A stretch of DNA of 64,000 nucleotides from an uncultured Prevotellaceae bacterium (GCA_900317325.1 ONGE01000007.1:1-64000); one strand, 5' to 3'; positions 50,212 through 59,749 are shown, numbered from the stretch's first letter. Program-made: numbers and translations. Notes: generated by a model from the letters alone, not told the origin.

Positions 50212-50862
50212 TTACTTGTCATCCTTGGTGATGACGCGGGCAGCGGTGTGGAAATGGGTGGCGTAGTAGTTCTGGCGCAGGTCATCAACAGCAACGCCGC
50301 GAGACGATGATGCGTGAACGAATTTGTTGTCCTTCAGGTAGATGCCCACATGGGAGACGTGCCCGTCGCTGCTGGTGATGAAGAAGACGAGGTCACCCTC
50401 CTTGAGATCGTCAAGATCAATGGGTTCACAGTTCTGCTCAAGCATCTTGGCGGAATTGCGGTGCACCTTGATACCATAGACTTCCAGATACACCTCCATG
50501 ACCATGCCCGAGCAATCGGTGCCCTCGCCACAGGTGTGTGCGGCATAGACATAGGGGGTGCCGAGCCAGCGCTTGAGCTCCTTGTACAGTTTCTTGTTGT
50601 CTTTCCTGCCCAGTTTGATGTCCAGGCGCGCCCATTCATCGCTCACCAGGCCGTGGCCGCTTTGGGGAATGGGCTTTTTCTTGTCGTCGGTTTTTTTTGA
50701 GGCTGAACCCTTGTCATCGTCGGATGAATTATTGCGGTTGCGGCGTTCATGGTATGGGCGATAGGTGTGTGTGTTATTGTTGGTGGTACGGCACGATACC
50801 ACTGGCAGCGACAAGAGTATCGCCGCTGCCAGATAAAGTATCGATTTGCCTTTATGACTCAT
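50212..50862 (-). CDS. NlpC/P60-family lipoprotein endopeptidase
   Basis: 216 residues. The lipoprotein signal ends at LPVVSC (Cys24), followed by a charged, disordered linker (about 25-70). The NlpC/P60 domain shows the catalytic Cys117 in TDCSGM, His171 in GHVSHVGIYL and the third polar residue in FVHASSSRGV. Such enzymes cut gamma-D-glutamyl-diamino acid bonds in peptidoglycan. Its ATG shares one base with the preceding DUF5606 stop; it ends the long minus-strand unit that starts at nusB. Confidence 0.93.
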   Translation of the reverse strand: MSHKGKSILYLAAAILLSLPVVSCRTTNNNTHTYRPYHERRNRNNSSDDDKGSASKKTDDKKKPIPQSGHGLVSDEWARLDIKLGRKDNKKLYKELKRWLGTPYVYAAHTCGEGTDCSGMVMEVYLEVYGIKVHRNSAKMLEQNCEPIDLDDLKEGDLVFFITSSDGHVSHVGIYLKDNKFVHASSSRGVAVDDLRQNYYATHFHTAARVITKDDK

Positions 50863-51308
50863 CAGTCTTTGGTTTCCTCGGCAGGTGTTTCAGCTTCTGC
50901 TTCTTTTTCCTCTTCTTCCTTTGCGGTGAAATCTGTGATGCCAGCACCAACGAGGATGTTATACCAAGCGATGATCTTCTTGATGTCGCTGTTGTGTACG
51001 CGCTCAGCATCCCAGTTCTCCAGAACACCGGCCATGAACTCGTGCATCTGGTCGGGAGTGGCTACTGTCTTAACGTCGATGGGTTTGTTCTCATATTTCT
51101 TACCGATATTCTCAAAAACCTGTGCCAGGGAGATGTCATCGGCAGTGGTGAAAATCGAAATGTCACCCAGCGCCATCACGCGTTCACGGGCATGAACAGG
51201 GAAACGTTTGCCGTCGGCAAAAGACTCAACCAAGATCATATTCTTGCCATAGGAAACAAGTTTGTAGAGTCCGGGACGTCCCGAGATAGATAAAATTTTC
51301 TTCAGCAT
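50862..51308 (-). CDS. DUF5606-family protein
   Basis: 148 residues, cytoplasmic. It starts MLKKILSISGRPGLYKLVSYGKNMILVESFADGKR, the hallmark of DUF5606, and ends with a highly acidic tail of about 22 residues (KEEEEKEAEAETPAEETKD). The family is Bacteroidetes-restricted and of unknown function; its constant place near coaE suggests a housekeeping role. Confidence 0.88.
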   Translation of the reverse strand: MLKKILSISGRPGLYKLVSYGKNMILVESFADGKRFPVHARERVMALGDISIFTTADDISLAQVFENIGKKYENKPIDVKTVATPDQMHEFMAGVLENWDAERVHNSDIKKIIAWYNILVGAGITDFTAKEEEEKEAEAETPAEETKD

Positions 51309-51339
51309 AGTTTAAAGTTGTAATAATGTTGATTTAAAG

Positions 51340-51933
51340 CTATTGTTTGTTGTTTGTATTCTGTAACAGTCGTGTGACTTGTGGCAGCAGGGCCGTGTCA
51401 TTGTCGTTGATGATGACCTGTTCGCCGTCCATCACGCTTTCTTCGATGAGCTGTGCAGCCATGCGTTCTTTCACTTGTTCACTGGTGAGTCCGCTGCGGG
51501 CCATGACGCGGTCGATGCGCACATCGTCGGGCGCAGTCACGTGCCACACTTCGTCCACCAGATGGTCAAGTCCTGAGGTTCGCAGCAGGGCAGTCTCGAC
51601 AAAGGCGGTGTCGGCACCTAGTGCGGCTTGCTCTCCTGCCCATCGTTGCATGTCTCGTGCAGTAGCAGGATGAACGATGCCGTTGAGACGGGCCAAGGCG
51701 TTGTCGTCGGCAAACGCCACACGGCTCAGGTGCTGACGGTTCAGCGACCCGTCGTCAAGATAGGTGTCCTTGCCGAAGGCTTCGACAAGCTGATCACGCA
51801 CCAGGGCATCGTCGGTCATGAGCGCTTTGGCACGGGAATCACAGTCATAGACCTCATGACCCATGACTTGAACCATACGCGCGACAACACTCTTGCCGCT
51901 GCCTATGCCACCGGTGATTGCAATCAACTTCAT
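51340..51933 (-). CDS. coaE: dephospho-CoA kinase
   Basis: Last step of coenzyme A synthesis: phosphorylates the 3'-OH of dephospho-CoA. The 197 residues have the P-loop GGIGSGKS (8-15), YDCDSRAK, VETALLRTSGL and the lid MARSGLTSEQVKERMAAQ. The P-loop kinase plan is complete. It is 6 nt downstream of the YbbR-like gene. The other CoA genes coaBC are 6 kb away on the same strand. Confidence 0.97.
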   Translation of the reverse strand: MKLIAITGGIGSGKSVVARMVQVMGHEVYDCDSRAKALMTDDALVRDQLVEAFGKDTYLDDGSLNRQHLSRVAFADDNALARLNGIVHPATARDMQRWAGEQAALGADTAFVETALLRTSGLDHLVDEVWHVTAPDDVRIDRVMARSGLTSEQVKERMAAQLIEESVMDGEQVIINDNDTALLPQVTRLLQNTNNKQ

Positions 51934-51939
51934 GCCTTG

Positions 51940-52902
51940 TCAATGCTTCTCGATAATGTATTCTACACTGTCGTGAGAGAATGTCACATCTTGATAAGCG
52001 GCCGGCACTTCGCCAATCATCACCTTCACCTTGTTGTTGTGTGTCCCGAAGTCCACCGAGTTGTAGTCCACCACGGCAGTGATGCCTGCTTCCTCGGTGA
52101 TGCGGCTCACGGGCGACATGTATTGCACCTCCACATCGCTGGGGAAGAGCAGCATTTTCACGCCTTTAGGAGCATTGCGGACAGCAATCTTGATGCGGCG
52201 CGTTTGTGGCTTCAGCTTCTCGATGGGTACCATGATGTTGATGGAGCGTGGCTCCACCACGGCACCGTTGATGGGAGCGATTGTCACATTGCGACGCAGG
52301 GTGTCGGTCAATTCAAGTTCCTCGACATGGTAGGTATAGACCTCGTTGATTTCGCTCAACGTCTTGGCGTCGCTGAAGACGAGCACCGAGTCCTGGCTCT
52401 GGATCAATGCACCGTATTGGGTGTAGTCCTCGCGGGGTTCCACGATGATATCGGCCCTGACGGGCACTTTCTTGCCGGGCAGGTCGGTGAACTTGATGTT
52501 GATCGATTCTGGCAAGACACTCACAATGTTGGCATGCTTGTTAAGGACATGTGCAAGTGCCTTCTTCAAATGACTCTGGTCAATCTTGAAGGAACTGTTG
52601 CCGTCGCTGTAGTCGCTGAAGCGCAGCGTGAGTTTAGGCGTCTTGTGGAACAGATAGGAAAAGAACCTGTAGCCACGGTCGCGAACGGTGACTGTGAGCG
52701 TGTCAGGAACCTTGGCGAGCAGATGCACATTGCTGGGCAAACTCATCTCGACGGGCACTTCCACATCAAGCTGCACGTCACTGTTAAAGGTCAGGAAACT
52801 CCAGAACACGGCCGAGATGACCACAAAACCAAGGTAAAGCAATATCGACCTCGTGCGAGGCGATTGCCTTAGTCTTTCCTGTAGTTTGTCCCAGAGTTTC
52901 AT
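51940..52902 (-). CDS. YbbR-domain protein (CdaR-like)
   Basis: 320 residues. One membrane helix near the N-terminus (LLYLGFVVISAVFWSFLTF, about 23-41) anchors a periplasmic portion with three YbbR-like strand repeats: VEVPVEMSLPSNVHLLAKVPDTLTVTVRDRG, INIKFTDLPGKKVPVRADI and a C-terminal one. In Firmicutes CdaR regulates the c-di-AMP synthase CdaA; whether this applies here is open. It lies between yajC and coaE. Confidence 0.9.
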   Translation of the reverse strand: MKLWDKLQERLRQSPRTRSILLYLGFVVISAVFWSFLTFNSDVQLDVEVPVEMSLPSNVHLLAKVPDTLTVTVRDRGYRFFSYLFHKTPKLTLRFSDYSDGNSSFKIDQSHLKKALAHVLNKHANIVSVLPESINIKFTDLPGKKVPVRADIIVEPREDYTQYGALIQSQDSVLVFSDAKTLSEINEVYTYHVEELELTDTLRRNVTIAPINGAVVEPRSINIMVPIEKLKPQTRRIKIAVRNAPKGVKMLLFPSDVEVQYMSPVSRITEEAGITAVVDYNSVDFGTHNNKVKVMIGEVPAAYQDVTFSHDSVEYIIEKH

Positions 52903-52935
52903 TGGTGATAATATTCGACTGTCGTTGATTACGGG

Positions 52936-53256
52936 TTATTTCGTGTTAAGGTCGCTACCGTCGGGCATCGAGATAGCGCTCTTGTCGAACTTGATGCGCA
53001 CGCCGTCGGCCACCTCGAGGAGGACGGTGTTGTCCTTGATTTCACGAATGCGGCCGTAGATACCGCCGATGGTCACCACCTTGTCGCCGTTCTTGAGGCT
53101 GTCATGGAACGCTTTGATCTTTTTCTGCTTCTTCTGTTGCGGAGCGATAATGAAGAAATAGAAGATGGCGAACAGCGCGACAATCATGAGCAACGACATC
53201 ATTCCGCTGCCACCGGTTTGATTGCCTGTGCTTTGCAATAAAATTGTGTAAAGCAT
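52936..53256 (-). CDS. yajC: preprotein translocase subunit YajC
   Basis: 106 residues with one membrane helix (MMSLLMIVALFAIFYFFIIAPQQKKQKK, about 19-46) and the signature FHDSLKNGDKVVTIGGIYGRIREI. YajC is an accessory of SecDF-SecYEG. The gene lies between nusB and YbbR, as in other Bacteroidales. Confidence 0.95.
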   Translation of the reverse strand: MLYTILLQSTGNQTGGSGMMSLLMIVALFAIFYFFIIAPQQKKQKKIKAFHDSLKNGDKVVTIGGIYGRIREIKDNTVLLEVADGVRIKFDKSAISMPDGSDLNTK

Positions 53257-53303
53257 AATCTTGTTGATTTAGAATATTAATAATGTATTTCTTGTCTCGA
53301 TGA

Positions 53304-54236
53304 TCAGGGCTTGATGATTTTGCCCTCGTGGCGCAAACGCTTGATGGCATTGTTGAGGATGCCGTTCACGAACTTGCCGCTGGCAGCGGTGCTGAAGTTC
53401 TTGGCCAGCTCAATATACTCGTTGAGCGTCACTGCAGTCGGGATTTTTTCAAATGCGAGGGCCTCGGCCAGGGCAGTGCACATGATGATGCGGTCCATGA
53501 GCACGATGCGGTCCTTGTCCCAGCGACTGTCCTGTACCAACTCGTCGATCAAGGCATTGTTCTCGGGCATCATGGTGACGGTGGCCTTAAACAGTTCCTT
53601 GCCGAATTCGCTGTCTTCCTCGTCCTTGAACATGGGCAAGATGGCATCTTCATCACCCTCGGCGATGCGGCGGAAGGTCTTGCACACGAATTGCAACGTC
53701 AAGTCCACATCGTCCTCGGTCCAGAACAGTGAACGCTGCTCGATGGCGTCGGCCATGTTCTCGTCGGGCACGATGACCTGCTTGAGGAGCTGTTGCCACA
53801 GCAGGCTGTCGCCGATGTCAGTGACCTCATCGTCGGCCATGTAGTCGTTGTACAAGTCGCTCTTGATGACCTTGTCGAGCATCAGGCGCTCAAAGATGGG
53901 ATCGTCGTTCCATGTGATGGAATGGTCTTGAGCGTACTGCTGCAACTGCTCGTTGGCGGCCAGGGCGGCAACCAGCCGGTTGTTGACAAACTTCATGTTG
54001 GGGTTGAGGTCTTCCTCGGTGGGCATGTACTTGTTGCGGGCCTCGTCGAGTTTTATCTCCTGGATGTGCGTCAGCTCTATCGGCAGACGCATCAGGTAGT
54101 GATACAACTCGTAGGTCTTGTCAAGACACGTGTCCAGGTCCTTCAGGGCACTGGCAAGCGTGCGCTCGGGACGGGTAAGTACATAGGAGTACAGATTCTG
54201 TACAACTTTGGTCCTTATTAAAACTCGATTTATCAT
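53304..54236 (-). CDS. nusB: transcription antitermination factor NusB, long Bacteroidetes form
   Basis: 310 residues from the ATG at 54236 (MINRVLIRTKVVQNLYSY); the ATG at 54260 overlaps the -7 box 54258-54265 and is rejected. The NusB fold is in the C-terminal half (about 190-305) with WDKDRIVLMDRIIMCTALAEALAFEKIPTAVTLNEYIELAKNFSTAASGKFVNGIL. The N-terminal extension of about 170 residues is usual in this phylum. NusB with NusE binds boxA RNA and promotes rRNA antitermination. First gene of the unit nusB - yajC - YbbR - coaE - DUF5606 - NlpC. Confidence 0.95.
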   Translation of the reverse strand: MINRVLIRTKVVQNLYSYVLTRPERTLASALKDLDTCLDKTYELYHYLMRLPIELTHIQEIKLDEARNKYMPTEEDLNPNMKFVNNRLVAALAANEQLQQYAQDHSITWNDDPIFERLMLDKVIKSDLYNDYMADDEVTDIGDSLLWQQLLKQVIVPDENMADAIEQRSLFWTEDDVDLTLQFVCKTFRRIAEGDEDAILPMFKDEEDSEFGKELFKATVTMMPENNALIDELVQDSRWDKDRIVLMDRIIMCTALAEALAFEKIPTAVTLNEYIELAKNFSTAASGKFVNGILNNAIKRLRHEGKIIKP

Positions 54237-54257
54237 AAGTGTGATCGTTTGAACTTG

Positions 54258-54288
54258 CAAAGTTACTCAAAAATGGCGATTTCACCAA
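54258..54288 (-). promoter_or_regulatory. promoter of the nusB unit
   Basis: On the minus strand TTGG (54288-54285), 19-nt spacer, TAACTTTG (54265-54258). It fixes the nusB start at 54236. Confidence 0.65.
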
Positions 54289-54297
54289 GAAATGGGC

Positions 54298-55056
54298 TTA
54301 TTTCACCTCTTGATTGTCATTGATGCGCTGTCTCACCACTTCATAAATCATGATACCGCCGGCCACCGACACGTTCAACGAGTTGATGTGACCGAACTCG
54401 GGAATCATCACCTGGGTGTCGCACAATTTCATGATTTCGGGAGAAATGCCCTTGTCCTCCGAGCCCAGCACAATGGCAACGGGGCCCGTGTAATCTCCCT
54501 TGGTGAACGGCATCTGGCTCTTGTCGCTGGTGCCCACGATTTTGAAACCACTGTCGCGCAGCAGTTTCACGGCGTTCACCAGGTTGTGCTCGCGGCACAC
54601 GGGCAGATAGTTGAGCGCTCCGGCCGAGGTCTTCACGGCATCGGCGTTGACGCTGACGCTCTCGCGGTCGGGGATGACGATGGCGCTCACACCGGCGCAT
54701 TCACAGGTGCGTGCCACAGCACCGAAGTTGCGCACGTCGGTTACTCCGTCAAGCACGACGACAAACGGGTTCTCGCCCTCGTCAAACAATTGCGGGACAA
54801 GGTCCTCGACGCGGTAATAGGTCACTGCAGCCAGCAGGGCAAGCACACCTTGATGGTTGCGGCGGGTGATGCGGTCGATTTTCTGCACGGGAACGCGCTG
54901 CACGGGAACGCGCAATTGTCGTGCCCGGTCGATGATTTCCTGGGCGGTGTCGGCATTAAGCGTTTTGCTCAACAGTATCTTGTCGATGTCCTTACCGGCA
55001 TCGAAGGCTTCAATCACGGCATGCACGCCGTAGATGTATTGGGTTTTGTCAATCAT
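54298..55056 (-). CDS. rlmB: 23S rRNA (guanosine2251-2'-O)-methyltransferase, TrmH/SpoU family
   Basis: 252 residues. The N-terminal substrate-binding domain starts YIYGVHAVIEAFDAGKDIDKILL; the SPOUT domain contains VVVLDGVTDVRNFGAVARTCECAGVSAIVIP, VLGSEDKGIS and MIPEFGHINSLNVSVAGGIMIYEVVRQR, the knot-forming SAM site. RlmB modifies G2251 in the peptidyl transferase centre region. Last gene of the unit beginning at dnaN, 4 bp after recN. Confidence 0.94.
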   Translation of the reverse strand: MIDKTQYIYGVHAVIEAFDAGKDIDKILLSKTLNADTAQEIIDRARQLRVPVQRVPVQKIDRITRRNHQGVLALLAAVTYYRVEDLVPQLFDEGENPFVVVLDGVTDVRNFGAVARTCECAGVSAIVIPDRESVSVNADAVKTSAGALNYLPVCREHNLVNAVKLLRDSGFKIVGTSDKSQMPFTKGDYTGPVAIVLGSEDKGISPEIMKLCDTQVMIPEFGHINSLNVSVAGGIMIYEVVRQRINDNQEVK

Positions 55057-55060
55057 TTTA

Positions 55061-56725
55061 TTATTTATGTTTGTGCTTGATGAGTGATTTTGCGTTCTCG
55101 ATAGCAGCCTGATTCAGGTCCTTGCCGCTCAGCATGCGCGCGATTTCCATCACGTGCTCCTGCTCGTCAAGGCTCTGGACGCGCGTGAGGGTTTCCACCT
55201 CATTGTCGGCCTTGAATACACGCAGGTGGTGGTCTCCGTTTGCGGCCACTTGGGGCAAGTGGGTGATGGCAATCACCTGGATGGTGTGGGCAATGTCGGC
55301 CATCATTTCGCCCACCATGTTGGCCACGTCGCCGCTCACACCGGTATCCACCTCGTCAAAGATGATGCTGGGGAGCCTCATGTGACGGGCGATGATGGTC
55401 TTGATGCACAGCATCACGCGGGATATCTCGCCACCTGATGCGGTATCCTTCACGGGCGTGAGTTGCTGGTTCTTGTTGAAGGCCATCATGAACTCCACGC
55501 TGTCGGTGCCGCTGGATGTGAGGTCGGTTGTGTTAAAGGCGACATCAAAGGCGATGTTCTTCATACCCAACGGGTTGGCCAATGCCAGCAGCTCTTTGCC
55601 GAATCGTTTGGCGGCATCCTGACGCTTGTCCGAGAGCTGCGAGGCCATTTTCATCGCCTCGTCGCGGCAAGCGTTGACTCGTGCCTTGAGTTCCTCGACG
55701 ATGTCGTCGTTATGCTCGATTTCGCCCAGTTGGCGTTCATACTCATGCTGGATCTCGATGAGCCCGTTCACGTCCTGGGCATTGTGCTTGCGTTGCAGTG
55801 TATAGATGTTGTTCAGTCGCTCGTCGATGCGGGCCAGTTCGGCTGGGTCGTCGTTGAGGGTGTCCATGATGGAGCTCACGCTCTGGGCAATGTCCTTGAG
55901 CTCGATGAGCGCCGACCGTACGCGCGATGACATTCCCTCCACTTCGCTCAGGTTGCGCTCGGCATCCTCCAGCCTTTGCGCTACAGCCGTGAGGCGTTCG
56001 AGAATGCTGTTCTCCTCGCTGTTGAGGTCACTCTCCACGCTCCACAGAGCTTCTTTGAGCTCGGTGATGTTGCTCAGTTTGCTTTGCTGGGCCTCGAGCT
56101 GCTTGTCCTCGTCGGGTTGCAGCTGCATGGTCTGCAGCTGGTCAAGTTGGAAGCGGATGTAGTCCTCGTTTTGGCGCAACTGCTCCATGGCACGTTGAGT
56201 CTCGTCAAGCGCCTTGACGGCTTCGCGATAGCTCTTGTAGGCTGTGCGGTAATTGTTCAGCAACTCACCATTGCCGGCTATGCTGTCAAGGATTGAGAGT
56301 TGATAGGCTGGTTGTGACAGCAGCATGTTGCTGTGCTGGGAATGGATGTCGAGCAGTTGAGTCGTCAGCTCTCGCAGCACGGTCAAGGCCACTGGGGTGT
56401 CGTTCACGAATGCGCGTGAGCGACCCGTCGGCGATAGCTCTCGCCTGATCAGGCACTCATGTTCGTCCCAATCGATGTCGTTGGTCTTGAAAAACGGTTC
56501 CAGATGATAGCCGCCGATATCAAAAGTCGCCTCGACAACGGTCTTGGCCGATGTGTCGCGAATCGCCTTGCTGTCAGCCCGTTCGCCCAGGATGAGCGAC
56601 AACGCTCCCAAGATGATGGATTTGCCGGCACCGGTCTCACCGGTGATGATGGTCAAGCCATCGGCAAACGGGATATCGAGTTTGTCGATGAGGGCATAGT
56701 TAGAGATGTGCAGTTGCTTGATCAT
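55061..56725 (-). CDS. recN: DNA repair protein RecN
   Basis: 554 residues of SMC-like architecture. Walker A GETGAGKS (29-36) and an N-terminal ATPase half are followed by coiled coils (about 160-380, with the LxE/Q-rich helices), then the signature ASGGEISRVML and Walker B IIFDEVDTGVSG with a D-loop Asp. RecN tethers DNA ends in double-strand break repair. It sits between DUF4835 and rlmB in the dnaN unit. Confidence 0.97.
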   Translation of the reverse strand: MIKQLHISNYALIDKLDIPFADGLTIITGETGAGKSIILGALSLILGERADSKAIRDTSAKTVVEATFDIGGYHLEPFFKTNDIDWDEHECLIRRELSPTGRSRAFVNDTPVALTVLRELTTQLLDIHSQHSNMLLSQPAYQLSILDSIAGNGELLNNYRTAYKSYREAVKALDETQRAMEQLRQNEDYIRFQLDQLQTMQLQPDEDKQLEAQQSKLSNITELKEALWSVESDLNSEENSILERLTAVAQRLEDAERNLSEVEGMSSRVRSALIELKDIAQSVSSIMDTLNDDPAELARIDERLNNIYTLQRKHNAQDVNGLIEIQHEYERQLGEIEHNDDIVEELKARVNACRDEAMKMASQLSDKRQDAAKRFGKELLALANPLGMKNIAFDVAFNTTDLTSSGTDSVEFMMAFNKNQQLTPVKDTASGGEISRVMLCIKTIIARHMRLPSIIFDEVDTGVSGDVANMVGEMMADIAHTIQVIAITHLPQVAANGDHHLRVFKADNEVETLTRVQSLDEQEHVMEIARMLSGKDLNQAAIENAKSLIKHKHK

Positions 56726-56740
56726 TACACATCAGGCCGA

Positions 56741-57664
56741 TTAAAGAGTGGGGGTCTTCTTGATATCTTCCAGTTTGGTGTTCTCGCTGGGATAGACCTG
56801 ATAAAGCATTTCGTACACCGATTCCTTCTCGGTCATGTTGGCCTTGCTGTAGATGTTGATGAGCTCGTCGAGTTTGGAGTCTTTGAACATCGTCAGGCAC
56901 ACCGACAAGGGGGCCACTTGATAGATCTTACCCAGGTTTTCCAGCGTGTGGGTGATGGTCGCGCGGCCTTTGTCAACAGTGACGACCATCTGGTCCAGGC
57001 CCAAGCGATGATACTCGTACAGGATATCACGGATGGGCGATGTCTGGGTGTCGGTGAAGGCACTGAGCACGGCGTTGCGGTTGGTGTTGTCCTCAAAGGC
57101 TTTCCATCCGCTCTCGCCGGTGCTTTGAGCCATTCTCACGATATTGGCGGCTAGCTCATAGTAGGGGTCACCGCCCTTGAGCTCAAACGTGTCAAAGTCC
57201 AAGGCGATGATCATATAGGCCCAGAAGTTGAGAATAGCCGTCAGGTTATCCTGCATCTCCATCTCCGAGAACACGAGTTGTTGACCTGTCTCGAAATTGA
57301 AGTCCACCTTGGCGTCCTTGAAGTTGATGATGGCTGTGGTGTAAGAACTGTTGTAAACGGGGCGTGATGACTGAATCTGCAGGTCACCTTTCATCAGTCC
57401 GGAGGAGTTGTCCCACGAACTGATGGTGAACATGAGTTTGCAGTGGATTTTCTCATTGGTGCCGAAGATGGCGTTGGTCCACTTCGTCGTGTTCATGTAG
57501 TCGGTCACCTTCTCCTGGAGTTCGTTGAAGATCTCCCTGCTGCCGTCGGTAATCTTGTCACTGTTGACCTCCACCTCGCACAAGAGCTCGGTAGCCTCGT
57601 CATCGGCAAAGGCGTTGAAGACGCCCAGGAGCGCCACCAGCACCAGCATTAATGTCTTTTTCAT
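56741..57664 (-). CDS. DUF4835-family exported protein (PorN-like)
   Basis: 307 residues with a signal peptide (MKKTLMLVLVALLGVFNAFA). The body includes LLCEVEVNSDKITDGSREIFNELQEKVTDYMNTTKW, QIQSSRPVYNSSYTTAIINFKD, LNFWAYMIIALDFDTFELKGGDPYYELAANIVRMAQ and a helical C-terminus. These features match the Bacteroidetes DUF4835 family, which always neighbours coaBC and recN in this order. Function is unknown; a link to the outer-membrane type IX secretion or gliding machinery has been suggested from related names only. Its ATG overlaps the coaBC stop by 4 bp. Confidence 0.87.
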   Translation of the reverse strand: MKKTLMLVLVALLGVFNAFADDEATELLCEVEVNSDKITDGSREIFNELQEKVTDYMNTTKWTNAIFGTNEKIHCKLMFTISSWDNSSGLMKGDLQIQSSRPVYNSSYTTAIINFKDAKVDFNFETGQQLVFSEMEMQDNLTAILNFWAYMIIALDFDTFELKGGDPYYELAANIVRMAQSTGESGWKAFEDNTNRNAVLSAFTDTQTSPIRDILYEYHRLGLDQMVVTVDKGRATITHTLENLGKIYQVAPLSVCLTMFKDSKLDELINIYSKANMTEKESVYEMLYQVYPSENTKLEDIKKTPTL

Positions 57665-58866
57665 TTTGTCAAATACTTGTGTAAAACGTCAACAATGTCG
57701 CGAGCGACGTCTCGTTTGGATTTGCATGCGCCCTCGATGACCTCTCCCTTGTCGGTGAAGATGGTCACCTTGTTGGTATCGACCTGGAAGCCGGCATTCT
57801 TGTCACGCAGTGAGTTCATCACGATGAAATTCAAGTTTTTACGTCCTAGTTTGCCTTGTGCGTTGACACTCTCGTTGTCGGTTTCCAGTGCAAAGCCCAC
57901 GCTCACTTGGTCGGGGCGTTTGGCTTCTCCCACGGCTCGGGCGATATCGGGGTTGGGTGTGAGGCGCAGCACTGGGGTTGCGTCTTTTTCACGTTTTATC
58001 TTCTTGTCGGCGACATTCTCGACCCTGTAGTCGGCAACAGCGGCACACAGGATGATGGCATCGGCCTGGGGCAGAGCCTGCATCACGGCATCGTGCATCT
58101 CTACGGCGGTCATCACGTCTATGCGGTCGATGTTGGCATGGCTGGTCTTAAGCGAGACAGGACCGGCGACCAGCGTCACTTGCGCTCCACGGCACGCACA
58201 TTCCTCGGCCAGGGCGAAGCCCATCTTGCCGGACGAGAAATTGCTGATATAGCGCACGGGGTCGATCTTCTCGACAGTGGGGCCGGCGGTGATGATCACG
58301 CGTTTGCCCTGAAGGTCCTCACCTTGGGCGAAGAACGCGTCAAGGGCCTTGACGATGTTCTCGGGCTCCTCCATGCGGCCCTTGCCGATGAGGTGGCTGG
58401 CCAGCTCGCCCTCAGCAGGCTCGATGATGTGGTTGCCGTAGCTGCGCAGCAACTCCAGATTGCGCACCGTGCTGGGGTGGCGCATCATGTCCAGGTCCAT
58501 GGCTGGAGCCACGAACACGGGTGCCTTGGCCGACAGATAGGTCGTCACCAGCATGTTGTCGGCAACGCCGTGAGCCATCTTGCCGATGGTCGATGCTGTG
58601 GCCGGGGCGATGATGAGCGCGTCGGCCCACAGTCCCAGGTCCACATGGCTGTTCCACTGGCCCGTGTTAGCGGTGAAGAACTCGCTGATGACGGGTTTGC
58701 CGCTCAGCGTCGATAGCGTCAAGGGCTGAATAAACTGCTTGGCGTTAGGGGTCATGATCACCTGCACCTCGGCACTGGCCTTGACCAGCAGCCGCGTGAG
58801 CGTGGCGCACTTGTAGGCAGCGATGCCGCCCGTGATGCCCAGGATGATGTGCTTGCCTTTCAACAT
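57661..58866 (-). CDS. coaBC: bifunctional phosphopantothenoylcysteine decarboxylase / phosphopantothenate-cysteine ligase
   Basis: 401 residues. The CoaC flavoprotein half (about 1-185) has ILGITGGIAAYKCATLTRLLVKA, APATASTIGKMAHGVADNMLVTTYLS and APAMDLDMMRHPS; the CoaB half (about 190-401) starts KRVIITAGPTVEKIDPVRYISNFSSGKMGFALAEE and includes AAVADYR and the catalytic loop KIKREKDATP. It joins cysteine to phosphopantothenate and decarboxylates the product for CoA synthesis. Confidence 0.97.
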   Translation of the reverse strand: MLKGKHIILGITGGIAAYKCATLTRLLVKASAEVQVIMTPNAKQFIQPLTLSTLSGKPVISEFFTANTGQWNSHVDLGLWADALIIAPATASTIGKMAHGVADNMLVTTYLSAKAPVFVAPAMDLDMMRHPSTVRNLELLRSYGNHIIEPAEGELASHLIGKGRMEEPENIVKALDAFFAQGEDLQGKRVIITAGPTVEKIDPVRYISNFSSGKMGFALAEECACRGAQVTLVAGPVSLKTSHANIDRIDVMTAVEMHDAVMQALPQADAIILCAAVADYRVENVADKKIKREKDATPVLRLTPNPDIARAVGEAKRPDQVSVGFALETDNESVNAQGKLGRKNLNFIVMNSLRDKNAGFQVDTNKVTIFTDKGEVIEGACKSKRDVARDIVDVLHKYLTK

Positions 58867-58909
58867 GTTGTCGTTTGTCTTTTGCTTGATAACCGCTGTT
58901 CCCGGTGGT

Positions 58910-59692
58910 TTATCGTTTCTTGTATTGGATGTAGAGCTTGGTGATCACCTGCTTGGTGTTCTCGGCAAAGTCGCTCTTCATCATCCAGTCATAGTAGCCC
59001 AGATCCAGCTTGGTGAACACTTCCTCGACGGTTTTGCCGCGGTGCTTGCCGAAGTTGAACACCGGTTGCTTGTTCTCGTTGAGGATGATGCGGCCCGCCA
59101 GGTCCACGTTGCGGTTGTGGCTCGAGTATTGCGACAGGAAGTCCACGTCGTTCTGCAGCGGCTCGGCACCGTTGGCATAGTGGTCAAGTTGCGCCTTGAG
59201 CACCTCGAGTGTCGTCTTGGCGTCGTCGGCTGCCGAGTGGTGGTTCTCCATCGGATGGCCACAATAGAACAGGCATGCTGCCTCCAGGTCGCGTTTCTCG
59301 CGCTTGTGGAAGATGGTCTGCACGTCGATGAACTTGTGCTGTGACGGGTCGAACACCACACCGGCTTTGCTCATCTCCTGAGCCAGCAGCGGGATGTCGA
59401 AGTGGTTGCTGTTGAAACCGGCAATATCGCTGCCCTCGAACACGCGGGCGATGTCGTGGGCACGCTCCTTGAACTTGGGCTCGTCCTTCAGGTCCTCGTT
59501 GGTGATGTGATGAACATCGATGGCCTGCTGAGGAATCACCCGCTCGGGGTTGAAGCGATAGGTCTTGCTCTCCTCGTGACCGTCGGGGTACACCTTCACA
59601 TAGGATAACTCGATGATGCGGTCCTCGGTAATGTTCAAGCCCGTCGATTCCAAGTCAAAGACCACAAGCGGCCGTTTCAGGTTCAGTTCCAT
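58910..59692 (-). CDS. 3'-5' exonuclease, DnaQ/DEDDh family
   Basis: 260 residues. ExoI is VVFDLESTGL (Asp and Glu metal ligands, about 10-18), ExoII FNSNHFDIPLL, ExoIII with the conserved His and Asp in HHSAADDAKTTLEV. The C-terminal region with NFGKHRGKTVEEVFTKLDLGYYDWMMK is a small extra domain found in Bacteroidetes members. It could be the proofreading subunit (epsilon) of DNA polymerase III or a separate RNA/DNA exonuclease; linkage to dnaN favours the former. Confidence 0.9.
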   Translation of the reverse strand: MELNLKRPLVVFDLESTGLNITEDRIIELSYVKVYPDGHEESKTYRFNPERVIPQQAIDVHHITNEDLKDEPKFKERAHDIARVFEGSDIAGFNSNHFDIPLLAQEMSKAGVVFDPSQHKFIDVQTIFHKREKRDLEAACLFYCGHPMENHHSAADDAKTTLEVLKAQLDHYANGAEPLQNDVDFLSQYSSHNRNVDLAGRIILNENKQPVFNFGKHRGKTVEEVFTKLDLGYYDWMMKSDFAENTKQVITKLYIQYKKR

Positions 59693-59749
59693 ATCAAATG
59701 AATTGACTTATAGCTAAAAACTGAAGTCTATCGTCTAACAACTTTTAAA

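Noticed and set aside
51628-52872. Long open frame on the plus strand over coaE and the YbbR gene
   Set aside because: Shadow spanning two real genes; no domain.
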